A stretch of DNA of 12,335 bases from Pseudomonadota bacterium (GTDB taxonomy: Bacteria > Pseudomonadota > Alphaproteobacteria > Ferrovibrionales > Ferrovibrionaceae). Below the pieces are notes generated by a model. It was not told the DNA's origin. It was given only the letters and a program-made list of their open reading frames with translations, and searched no databases. The stretch spans positions 1 through 12,335 of the forward strand of contig JAEYTW010000177.1 of assembly GCA_023433835.1 (NCBI GenBank), given 5' to 3'. Positions 1 to 6,716 of the stretch are shown here, in pieces. Position 1 is the first letter of the stretch, and every line of letters starts with the position of its first letter. Position numbers and translations under genes: made by a program.

Positions 1-13
1 GGCCTGCCCCGCT

Positions 14-301
14 TCAGGCTGCCCTGGGGGTGACGTCACGCTCGATTTCCCTGCCGTGATCGCGGGCAACTACGGACAGGTCGTGGGCCTGCTGGAGGTT
101 CAGCCAGAATTCGGCCGAAGTGCCAAAATACCGGGCCAGCCGCAGCGCGGTATCCGCGGTCACGCTGCGGCGCTCGTGCAGAATCTCGCTGATCCGGGTG
201 GCCGGAACGCGTAAGGCCATCGCCAGGGCATTCGCCGAGAGGCCCAGCGGCATCAGGAATTCTTCGCGCAATATTTCGCCAGGATGGGTTTTTACCCGCA
301 T
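14..301 (-). CDS. higA: HigA-family antitoxin (XRE-type HTH)
   Basis: Antitoxin of a type II toxin-antitoxin pair; it would bind and neutralise the HigB toxin encoded just upstream and repress the shared promoter. The 95-residue product opens with MRVKTHPGEILREEF, a hallmark of HigA/VapI proteins, followed by a helix-turn-helix at about residues 21-60 (LSANALAMALRVPATRISEIL) and the family motif TSAEFWLNLQ at 61-70. I chose the ATG at 301 because a strong GAGGAG ribosome site lies 6 nt upstream. The frame stays open to 391 and another ATG at 322 overlaps the higB stop as ATGA, but neither has as good a ribosome site and the added residues do not look like the family. It follows higB after a 17-bp gap, so the two are co-transcribed. 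The TGA stop lies 13 bp from the window edge, so the gene is complete. Confidence 0.93.
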   Translation of the reverse strand: MRVKTHPGEILREEFLMPLGLSANALAMALRVPATRISEILHERRSVTADTALRLARYFGTSAEFWLNLQQAHDLSVVARDHGREIERDVTPRAA

Positions 302-318
302 GTCACGCTCCTCGGGTA

Positions 319-603
319 TCATGAGCGGTGATAGTCGACGATCTCCACATCCACTGCGGCGCCCTCCTCCCATCGGAAGCAGATGCGCCATTGATCGTTG
401 ATCCGGATCGAATACTGGCCGACCCGATCACCTTTCAATGCTTCCAGGCGATTGCCCGGCGGTGATCGCAGATCATCCAACACCGTTGCCGCGTCGATCA
501 TGTCGAGCTTGCGCAAGGCAACCCTGGCAATGCTGGCGAACCGCTTGACGGTATCGCCCCGATATAGCGCCTCGCTGCTTTTGTCGCGGAAGCTCTTGAT
601 CAC
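319..603 (-). CDS. higB: HigB-family toxin (RelE/ParE superfamily mRNA interferase)
   Basis: Ribosome-dependent mRNA-cleaving toxin of the HigB/GraT branch, acting in the cytoplasm and held inactive by the HigA encoded next. The 94-residue product is full length for the family and carries its most recognisable stretches: MIKSFRD at the start, LRSPPGNRLEALKGDR in the middle (about 46-61), and GQYSIRINDQWRICF plus VEIVDYH at the end. The Arg and His residues of the last two blocks belong to the conserved functional core of this family. Toxin-before-antitoxin order is typical of higBA. The start codon is GTG at 603. No ribosome site precedes it, and the predicted transcription start falls at about the start codon, so translation may be leaderless. 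Family assignment is firm; the actual mRNA target and whether the toxin is active are not visible here. Confidence 0.93.
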   Translation of the reverse strand: MIKSFRDKSSEALYRGDTVKRFASIARVALRKLDMIDAATVLDDLRSPPGNRLEALKGDRVGQYSIRINDQWRICFRWEEGAAVDVEIVDYHRS

Positions 604-609
604 CGGTCC

Positions 610-638
610 ATTATTTATCGTCTGACGTTAAACGTCAA
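610..638 (-). promoter_or_regulatory. higBA promoter with overlapping palindromic operator
   Basis: On the minus strand a -35 box TTGACG (633-638) and a -10 box AATAAT (610-615) are separated by exactly 17 bp, each matching the sigma-70 consensus at 5 of 6 positions. Embedded in the -35 and spacer is a perfect inverted repeat with 7-bp arms and one central base (TGACGTT-A-AACGTCA on the plus strand, 623-637). Position and symmetry fit an operator for HigA autorepression, which is usual for higBA modules. The operator covers the stop codon of the upstream polymerase gene (635-637). The predicted start of transcription is near 603, the higB GTG. Confidence 0.8.
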
Positions 639-1900
639 TCGTTAGGCTTGGCGGCCCGTGGCCAATAGACCAGCAGCGCCATCAGCAGCGCGACCTCGCC
701 GGGGGTGAAGACCAGCGACTGCACGGCCGAGGTGAGGAGCTGATAGATCACGTAGTCGCCCATCGCCTGCACTAACGGTTCGTCGCGCGCCGGCGTGACG
801 GCGGCCTGGCGCAGGGTGGCGATGTAGACGGCCAGGATCAGCCCGGCACCGACCAGGCCGTATTCGAAGATGATGCCGAGCCAGCCGATGTCGGCGAGAT
901 AGAAATGCGCATAGCCGAGCAGCGCGCTCAGCGTATTCTGGCTGAGCCGGGTGATCGAGCCGGCGCCGAACATCAGCACCAGCGGATGGCCCTGGATGTA
1001 GTCGAGCGCCAGCCCGATCGAGGCCTGGCGGATCGACAGCGACGCGCCCAGCGCGGATTCCAGCCGTGCCAGCAGCGGCCCGAACACCAGGATGCCGACC
1101 GCGATGGCCGCGGTGACGCCGGTGGCGAGCAGGAAGGCACGCACCCAGCCCCGGCTGCAGCGGAACATGATCCAGCCGATGGTCAGCGCCACGGCCAGGA
1201 TCACCGTGCGCTGCTTGAAGATCAGGATCAGCAGCGCGAAGCCGATCAGCACGCCGAGGCCGGCCAGCAGGTCGCGGCGCATGATCAGCCGGCGGGCGAG
1301 GTAGAACATCGTCAGGATGCCGAAGAACATCGGCATGAAGATGCGATAGCCGCGTTCGGTCTCGTAGAGGAACAGCTTGGACTCTGCTGCATCGATGCGA
1401 TAGGCGCTGGCCGGCACGACGAGCCACAGGAAACCCATCAGCATGAAGGTGCCGAGGCCCAGCACGACGATCGCCCGGCGGACCTGCCACTGCGAAGGCC
1501 GCAGCAAGGCGAGGAGGCCGGCGGCGGCAAAGTAATAAAGGAAAGGCAGCGATTTCGCCGTGGTCACCAGCGCGTCGAGCAGGCCGTTGCCGAGATAGAT
1601 CATCGACAGCAACGGGGTCAGCCCGAGCACGTAGGCGATCAGCGCCCCGAACAGCCAGGCCCAGGGCAGCCGCACCGTGACCAGCGCGTAGATCGCGAGC
1701 GGCAGCGTCACGATCGGCCAGGCCTTGGACAAGTAGTAGGTCGGCGGCAGGTCGACCACGTAATGGAAGACCTGGCCGAAGAAGGGCAGGGTCAGCAGCA
1801 ATGCCAGGAAAGTCAGGCCGCGCGATTGCGGCGGGGCGAACGGCAGGGTCTGGGATCCCAACCCCAGGACCCGGCCGCGCCGGAGCGTGACCGTCCCCAT
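635..1900 (-). CDS. Wzy-like polysaccharide polymerase (O-antigen ligase/polymerase superfamily membrane protein)
   Basis: Polytopic inner-membrane protein, 421 residues, with roughly ten to eleven hydrophobic segments. It likely joins undecaprenyl-linked repeat units into a chain on the periplasmic face. The strongest family-like region is at about 289-350: SIRQASIGLALDYIQGHP, then FGAGSI, then FYLADIGWLGIIFEYGLVG. This resembles the Wzy_C/O-antigen ligase pattern of an Arg-containing loop followed by a short glycine motif and a membrane helix. The positively charged FKQRTVILA at 228-236 starts another helix and is also typical. Wzy proteins diverge strongly, so the call rests on topology, these motifs and position in a Wzx/Wza/GumC cluster. 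The ATG at 1900 lies 3 nt after the stop of the GT26 gene and has no ribosome site, so it is probably translationally coupled. A ligase of the same superfamily is the main alternative. Confidence 0.82.
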   Translation of the reverse strand: MGTVTLRRGRVLGLGSQTLPFAPPQSRGLTFLALLLTLPFFGQVFHYVVDLPPTYYLSKAWPIVTLPLAIYALVTVRLPWAWLFGALIAYVLGLTPLLSMIYLGNGLLDALVTTAKSLPFLYYFAAAGLLALLRPSQWQVRRAIVVLGLGTFMLMGFLWLVVPASAYRIDAAESKLFLYETERGYRIFMPMFFGILTMFYLARRLIMRRDLLAGLGVLIGFALLILIFKQRTVILAVALTIGWIMFRCSRGWVRAFLLATGVTAAIAVGILVFGPLLARLESALGASLSIRQASIGLALDYIQGHPLVLMFGAGSITRLSQNTLSALLGYAHFYLADIGWLGIIFEYGLVGAGLILAVYIATLRQAAVTPARDEPLVQAMGDYVIYQLLTSAVQSLVFTPGEVALLMALLVYWPRAAKPND

Positions 1901-1903
1901 GGC

Positions 1904-2695
1904 TCAGGCCGGGCGGCGGCGGGGCAGGTGGCGCCGGTCCGGAGCGGTGAACCGCGCCCGCAGGGCCATGCCGACCAGCGGCAGTGATTCGACGAAGACG
2001 CGCCGGGCGTGATTGCGCGGATCGCGGGCGAGGCGATAGAGCCATTCGAGCGCGAAGCGGCGCATCCACCGTGGCGCGCGCGGCACCAGACCGGTGATGA
2101 AATGCAGGGACGAGCCGATGCACAGGCCCACGCCGGTCGCCCCGCCCTGCTTGGCGATGCGATGGGCCAGCAGTTCGGAGCGCGGCGCGCCGACGGCGAA
2201 GAAGACGTAGCGCGCCGGATGATCGAGCACGAAATCGATGCAGGCCGCGACCGCGGCCGGGTTCTTGATGAAGCCCATCGGCGGCTGGTGCAGATGCAGC
2301 CGGGTCAGGCCGTAGCGCTGGCGCAGCCGCGCCGCCAGTTCGTCGTCGCCGCCGATCACGGTGATCGCGTCGTCCGGCTTGACATGGGCCGAGAACAGCC
2401 GCGCGGTGACGTCGGAGCCCGCGGCATGCGGCAGGTCGCGGCCGAGCAGCGTGCGCCCCAGCAGCCGCATGATCTGGCTGTCGCAGAGCCGCAGCCAGGC
2501 CCCGTCATAGGCTTGGGTGAAGGCCGGGTCGCTGCCGCGATCGAGGATCACCATATGCTGCGCGTTGGGCGTCACCACGTAGGCGAAGGGCAGGGCCGGG
2601 TCGCGCGCGGCGATGACCGCGGCAGCCCCGATGGTGTCGAGATTGGCGATCTCGACGCCGAGAAACCAGTCCTGCGCCACCGCCGCGGCCGTCAT
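1904..2695 (-). CDS. WecG/TagA/CpsF-family glycosyltransferase (GT26)
   Basis: Cytoplasmic or membrane-associated glycosyltransferase that would add a sugar, in known members often ManNAc or ManNAcA, to the undecaprenyl-diphosphate-linked first sugar. The 263-residue product has the GT26 landmarks in order: TPN at 42-44, a conserved Asp at 72 (CDSQIMRL) matching the catalytic-base region, the GG nucleotide-site turn near 115, VGAPRSE at 168-174, GVGLCIGSSLHFITG at 188-202, and the C-terminal RAPRWMRRFALEWLYRL (206-222) used for membrane or product-lipid contact. The usual P-K/Q-Q-E of the fifth motif is P-R-S-E here. The reading frame is open far upstream to 3481, but that stretch is antisense to nothing and merely shifted within the Wza gene. 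The ATG at 2695 forms an ATGA overlap with the preceding stop and gives the correct length. The same family as Caulobacter HfsJ. Confidence 0.92.
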   Translation of the reverse strand: MTAAAVAQDWFLGVEIANLDTIGAAAVIAARDPALPFAYVVTPNAQHMVILDRGSDPAFTQAYDGAWLRLCDSQIMRLLGRTLLGRDLPHAAGSDVTARLFSAHVKPDDAITVIGGDDELAARLRQRYGLTRLHLHQPPMGFIKNPAAVAACIDFVLDHPARYVFFAVGAPRSELLAHRIAKQGGATGVGLCIGSSLHFITGLVPRAPRWMRRFALEWLYRLARDPRNHARRVFVESLPLVGMALRARFTAPDRRHLPRRRPA

Positions 2696-3459
2696 GGAGT
2701 GACGACCGGGTTCTGCTGGCGATAGATCGAGTAGGTGAAGTTGGCGCTGCGCTGGAACGGCAGGACGCGGTTGATGAACTGCTCGATCCACAGATTGACC
2801 TCGCCGATGGTCGAGCGCGGCACGAACACGATATCGCCGGCCACCAGCGGCACGTCGTTGGCCGTGGAGCCGGTCTGCAGGAATTCCTTCACGTTGACGG
2901 TGCGCAGCATCGGGCGGTTTTCCGGGCTGCGCCGGATCAGCACGATCTCGCCGATGCGGGCATCGTCGGCAAAGCCGCCGGCAAGCAGGATCGATTCGAC
3001 GATGCCGATGCGGCCATTGACCGCGAAGGTGCCGGCGCGCGCCACCTGGCCGCCGACATAGATGCGGCCGGACGCCGATTCCTTCAGCGCCACCGACACC
3101 TTGGGATCCTTCAGCCAGTTGCGCGACTGGATCGCGACCTGGTTGGACAGCTCGGGCAGCGTATAGCCCGCCGCCATCACCTGGGGCGCGGGGCGCAGCG
3201 AGACGGTGCCGTCGGGCGCGACCAGCGCCTCCTCGTCGAGTTCGGGCGTATCGAGATAGCGGATCTGCACCCGATCGCCCGGGCCGACGCGATAGGCCGG
3301 CACCTGATCGGTCCAGCCGGCGAAGCCCTGCGGCTGCGCCTGGGACTGCGGCACCGGGGTCGGTACCGGCTTCAGGGTGAAGTTGTTGGACTCGCAGGCG
3401 GCAACCAGCAGCAGCGCCGCCGCAAGGCCAACGAGCCGGAGGGGGAATTTCAGATCCAT
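2692..3459 (-). CDS. Wza-like polysaccharide export outer-membrane lipoprotein
   Basis: Outer-membrane export channel subunit for the polysaccharide. The 255-residue product begins with a lipoprotein signal peptide ending in a lipobox, LLVAAC, with the acylated Cys at residue 22. A Pro/Gln-rich linker follows. The Poly_export domain starts at YRVGPGDRVQIRYLD (56-70) and includes LVAPDGTVSLRP (79-90). An SLBB-type domain covers about 131-212 (RIYVGGQVARAGTF, SILLAGGF, VPLVAGDIVFVP). The C-terminal VNLWIEQFINRVLPF (221-235) is an amphipathic helix typical of the short alphaproteobacterial Wza/HfsD type, which is shorter than E. coli Wza. The ATG at 3459 overlaps the GumC gene by 10 bp. GAGGG about 10 nt upstream may serve as ribosome site. 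Longer in-frame extension to 4257 is rejected because it would destroy the signal peptide. Confidence 0.94.
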   Translation of the reverse strand: MDLKFPLRLVGLAAALLLVAACESNNFTLKPVPTPVPQSQAQPQGFAGWTDQVPAYRVGPGDRVQIRYLDTPELDEEALVAPDGTVSLRPAPQVMAAGYTLPELSNQVAIQSRNWLKDPKVSVALKESASGRIYVGGQVARAGTFAVNGRIGIVESILLAGGFADDARIGEIVLIRRSPENRPMLRTVNVKEFLQTGSTANDVPLVAGDIVFVPRSTIGEVNLWIEQFINRVLPFQRSANFTYSIYRQQNPVVTP

Positions 3460-5573
3460 CGGTAAATCGCCCTCGGCACATGGAAGCGCCGGCCGGTGAA
3501 AATCATGCCGAGCAGGTCGCCGCCGGCCTCCAATATGGCATCGCGCAGGCGAATGGCAGCCAGCGCGCGGGTCTGTTCGGCGCGCACGACCAGGATGCTG
3601 GCATCGACCAGCCCGGCCAGGCGCTGGCCGAGATGGCTGTGGCGCATCGGCGGGGCGGCAACCAGCACCATGTCGGCCTCGTCGGTCCGCCGGTTGAGGA
3701 AGGCGCGGATGCGCGGCAGCGAGGTGCGCAGCGAGGCGATGACGGTGTCGGACGAGCCGATGGCGACCGAGAGGCCCTCGACGTCGGTGCCGATGATCTC
3801 GACACCGTCGTCGTGGCGGGCGGCGCCTCCGCCGGGACTGGCACCCAGTTCGGACAGCACGCCGCGCCCATCGCCGATCAGGTCGACGACGACGACGTTG
3901 CGGCCATGGCCCTGCGCCAGTTCGACGGCCAGGGTGCGCACGGTCGAAACGATGTCGGCCGCCTCGCTGTCGGCCAGCAGCTGCAGCCGCTTGACCGGGC
4001 GGCCGTCGATGCTGAGCTCGGCCAGCCGGGCGGCGAGCAGCATCATTTCCTCCTGCACCTGGCGGCTGGAGGCGTCGGACAGGCTCGCCAGCACCGGCAG
4101 GGCCAGGCCGCGTTCGGCCTCGCCCGGCAGGATGAAGACCTGGCGGATCCAGGCGGCGGCGACGCCGACCGCGGCGCCGAACAGGATGCCGCCGAGGATC
4201 CCGGCGACGATGAACGAGGGCACCATGGTATCGCCCACCACGGGCTCGCTGGCCCATTGCGTGACGCGCACGCTGGCATCGTCGGTGCGGGCCTGGCTTT
4301 CGTCGATGCGCGCGGCTTCGGTGCGCATCGCATAATCCTTGTGGATCTGCTCGATGATGCCGCGGGTGCGCTCCAGATCGTTCAGCTGCGCCTCGGCGTC
4401 GCGCAGCACGGCGACCCGCTGCTCGGCATCCTTCTGCTGGCGCTCGAGTTCGTCCAGCTGGCGCTGGATGGCGCTGGCCTCGATCTCGAGCTGCGTCACG
4501 TGGTTGATCAGGAAGGGCAGTGCCGGGTTGCGCACCTCGCGCCGGGCACTGAACTGCGGCTTGTCCTGCGATTTCAGCGAGCGGCGCACCACCTCGATCT
4601 GGCGCTCGACATCCTTCAGCGGCGGATAGTCGGGCTGGTAATGCTGGATCAGCTTGTCACGCTGCAGCTGCAGGCGCAGCAGCACGTTGCGGTCGTCGTC
4701 GTTCTGCGACTGGTTGGTGGTCTCGGCGAAATCGAACACGGTGGGCGGCGTCTTGGCCAGCTTGGCATTGGCCTCGGCCACTTCGGACTTCAAGCCTTCG
4801 CGCCGTTCCTGGGTCTGGCGCCGGCGGGCGACGATCGAATCGATCTGGTTGACCGAAAGCAGTACTTCCTGGCGGATGTCGATGACGCCGAAGCGGCTCT
4901 TGACCCCCTGGATCTCGCCCTCGACCCGGCGCAACTGGTCGGAGAAACGCGACAGCTCGCCCGTCAGGAAGGGCAGCCGCGGGCGGTCATAGATCTGCCG
5001 GCGCTGGCTCAGATAGGCTTCGAACAGCGCGTTGACCGCGCGCGAGGCCATCTCGGGCACCGGGTGATTGAAGGTCAGCCGGACGATGTTGGAGTCCGAG
5101 GCAGGCTCGGCCCGCAGGCGCGACTGGACCATCTCGACGGCGCGACCGGGCCAGGTATCCTCGGGATAGGCCGGCAGGAAGCCCAGGAAGCGGCGCTGGG
5201 CGAGTTCGGGGAACAGCGTCTGCGCCCCGATCGTGTCGATCATCTGCTTGATGACGGCCGGGCTGATCAGGATGTTGATCTCGGATTCGACGGCCTTGAG
5301 CCCGTCGACCGACACCACCGTCGGCAGCTGGGCGCCGATGCCCTGGTTGTCGACATGCTCGCGGGAGACCATGACCAGCAGACGGCCCTCGGCGCGGTAC
5401 TGGGTGCGGGCATTCAGCGCGGCGACGACGCCGATGGCGGCGATCAGCAGGAAACCGAAAGTGATCGCCTTCCAGCCGTAGAAGCCGAGCACGGCCAGGT
5501 CGCGCATCGTATAGCCGGTGTTGCGCGCCGCCGGCGCCTGGCGCGGATCGGATTGAAGCTGGGCGACGGCCAT
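3450..5573 (-). CDS. GumC/Wzc-like polysaccharide co-polymerase with degenerate BY-kinase domain
   Basis: Inner-membrane chain-length regulator (PCP-2 type, 707 residues) linking polymerase and exporter. TM1 is at about 36-53 and TM2 at about 452-475. Between them lie a Wzz-type periplasmic domain, long heptad-rich coiled coils (about 205-275 and 360-420), and the family motif HYQPDYPPLKDVERQI (311-326). The C-terminal 230 residues keep the fold pattern of a tyrosine autokinase but lack its active site. Where the Walker A P-loop should be there is ADSEAADIVSTVRTLA (534-549) without the GxxGxGK[ST] lysine. The A' motif reads VVVVDLIGDGR instead of DxDxR. The Walker B Asp is replaced in LVAAPP (637-642). 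There is no C-terminal tyrosine cluster; only one Tyr (704) lies near the end. So it should not bind or hydrolyse ATP normally. The ATG at 5573 has no good ribosome site; an ATG at residue 23 is a possible alternative. Confidence 0.93.
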   Translation of the reverse strand: MAVAQLQSDPRQAPAARNTGYTMRDLAVLGFYGWKAITFGFLLIAAIGVVAALNARTQYRAEGRLLVMVSREHVDNQGIGAQLPTVVSVDGLKAVESEINILISPAVIKQMIDTIGAQTLFPELAQRRFLGFLPAYPEDTWPGRAVEMVQSRLRAEPASDSNIVRLTFNHPVPEMASRAVNALFEAYLSQRRQIYDRPRLPFLTGELSRFSDQLRRVEGEIQGVKSRFGVIDIRQEVLLSVNQIDSIVARRRQTQERREGLKSEVAEANAKLAKTPPTVFDFAETTNQSQNDDDRNVLLRLQLQRDKLIQHYQPDYPPLKDVERQIEVVRRSLKSQDKPQFSARREVRNPALPFLINHVTQLEIEASAIQRQLDELERQQKDAEQRVAVLRDAEAQLNDLERTRGIIEQIHKDYAMRTEAARIDESQARTDDASVRVTQWASEPVVGDTMVPSFIVAGILGGILFGAAVGVAAAWIRQVFILPGEAERGLALPVLASLSDASSRQVQEEMMLLAARLAELSIDGRPVKRLQLLADSEAADIVSTVRTLAVELAQGHGRNVVVVDLIGDGRGVLSELGASPGGGAARHDDGVEIIGTDVEGLSVAIGSSDTVIASLRTSLPRIRAFLNRRTDEADMVLVAAPPMRHSHLGQRLAGLVDASILVVRAEQTRALAAIRLRDAILEAGGDLLGMIFTGRRFHVPRAIYRWI

Positions 5574-5631
5574 CGCTCAGCCTGCCAGTCCGGGAAAGAA
5601 GTGGAACACGTTAAGAACGACCATGCGGGGA

Positions 5632-5646
5632 GTTTTGCGTCAAAAC
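5632..5646. promoter_or_regulatory. Inverted repeat in the GH18-gumC gap
   Basis: The 90-bp gap between the hydrolase stop (5664) and the co-polymerase start (5573) is AT-rich compared with its surroundings. It contains a perfect inverted repeat, GTTTTG-CGT-CAAAAC. On the minus strand the repeat includes TTGACG, a -35-like hexamer at 5638-5643, but I see no convincing -10 box at 16-18 bp. It could be a protein-binding site controlling an internal promoter for the four downstream genes. The arms are too AT-rich and the loop too short for a strong terminator. Confidence 0.35.
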
Positions 5647-5663
5647 ATTCATTTTACGTTACC

Positions 5664-6716
5664 TCACGGCAGCGGCTGGCCGCAGCCCTGCAAGTCGAGC
5701 GCGCGGCATATCGTTGCTGCCGCCGCCTTGGCATCGGGATTGACGGGGGAGATCGGCCCGGGCGGCACGGCCGACAGCGAATAGAGCATCACCCCGCCGG
5801 CCGGATCCTGCCGCACGCGCGCCGTTAGATCGGTGATGAAGGCCAGCGTATGGACCGGTTCATTCGGCTGACGCTGCGGCGGTACGTGGAAACCAAGGAC
5901 GAGCGGGCCGGGCCAGACCGCGCGATAGGCCTGGAAAGCGTCCCAAGGATTATATGTCGCGCCGGCCTCGTAAGCCATGATCGAGACGAGGTCTATACTT
6001 CCGGCGGCAGGCCCCCGCAGCAGGTTCAGCATCATGCCGGTATAGCGGCTGCGCGGCTGGGCATTGGCCCAGGCGCCTTCGCCATAGGCCGCCACCGACC
6101 AGCCCGCCACGGTGATCAGCGCCGGGCGCGGCAGCACGCGACGCAGGCGGGTGACGATGTCGGCGAAGTCGCGGTCGCTGGCACAGCGGATCTTGCCCCC
6201 TTCGGTGCGGCAGCCGGGCTCAGCCGGCTCGAAATCGATGTCGACGCCGTCGAGGCCGAGATCGGCCACCAGCCTGGCGACAGCCGCCTCGTTCAGCCGA
6301 TGCCAGGCGGGATAGGCCGAACCGCCGACCGACAGGATCACCTTCGTGCCGGGCTGGCGCTGGCGCAGCAGGGCGATGGCGCCCTTCAGCACCCGGCCGT
6401 CGAACGGGTATTGCAGTCCGGTCGCGGCCAGTTCGAGCCCGCCGTCATAGGCCATGTCCGGCCGGGCGAAGGACAGGGCGACGAGATTGACGTAGCCGGG
6501 AATGGCGGCCAGCCGCGTCGCGTTGGCGCCCGTCGCCGGCACTTCCCACCAGCTTTCGTGATAGCCCATGAATGGCCGCGCCGGCAGGTCCGCCGCCCTG
6601 ACGGGGGCGGGGGCGAGCAGGGCGGCGCCAAGCAGGATCAGCAGGACGCCTAGAAGACGTCGCGGCCGACCATCCCGAGCACCAGCGTTCTGAGCATGAT
6701 CTTGAAGTCGAACCAT
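5664..6716 (-). CDS. Secreted glycoside hydrolase family 18 protein (chitinase-like)
   Basis: Probable periplasmic or secreted endoglycosidase acting on an N-acetylhexosamine-containing glycan. The catalytic GH18 signature DGVDIDFE is at 156-163, with Glu163 the predicted acid/base. Upstream, VILSVGGSAY (126-135) is the SxGG-type strand-3 motif, and SIMAYEAG (245-252) matches the M-x-Y-D/E strand-6 motif. A basic N-terminus precedes a hydrophobic core (21-34) and a signal-peptidase site VRA-A at 41/42. Two Cys pairs, 169/178 and 337/345, could form disulfides. The only in-frame ATG that keeps the signal peptide is at 6716, overlapping the transferase gene by 67 bp and giving an unusually long 20-residue n-region. 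After the transferase stop there is no ATG, GTG or TTG before the hydrophobic core, so the start is uncertain. GH18 also includes non-chitinolytic ENGase-like members, so the substrate is unknown. Confidence 0.88.
   Translation of the reverse strand: MVRLQDHAQNAGARDGRPRRLLGVLLILLGAALLAPAPVRAADLPARPFMGYHESWWEVPATGANATRLAAIPGYVNLVALSFARPDMAYDGGLELAATGLQYPFDGRVLKGAIALLRQRQPGTKVILSVGGSAYPAWHRLNEAAVARLVADLGLDGVDIDFEPAEPGCRTEGGKIRCASDRDFADIVTRLRRVLPRPALITVAGWSVAAYGEGAWANAQPRSRYTGMMLNLLRGPAAGSIDLVSIMAYEAGATYNPWDAFQAYRAVWPGPLVLGFHVPPQRQPNEPVHTLAFITDLTARVRQDPAGGVMLYSLSAVPPGPISPVNPDAKAAAATICRALDLQGCGQPLP

Noticed and set aside
302..391. N-terminal extension of HigA to 391
   Set aside because: It would overlap the toxin gene by 73 bp, lacks a ribosome site and does not match the family N-terminus; ATG 301 has GAGGAG.
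642..2123. Minus-strand 493-codon frame overlapping the polymerase and GT26 genes
   Set aside because: Frame-shifted reading, Arg/Pro/Ala-rich with no membrane segments, while the other frame encodes a coherent polytopic protein.
5632..5646. Relating the 5632 palindrome to the higBA operator because both contain TGACG
   Set aside because: Only five bases are shared and the arms and spacing differ, so a common regulator is not supported.
3480..5828. Plus-strand open frame of 782 codons opposite the co-polymerase gene
   Set aside because: Composition is dominated by Gly, Asp, His, Arg and Gln from GC-rich antisense reading, with no domain or topology; the minus-strand gene has clear family motifs throughout.
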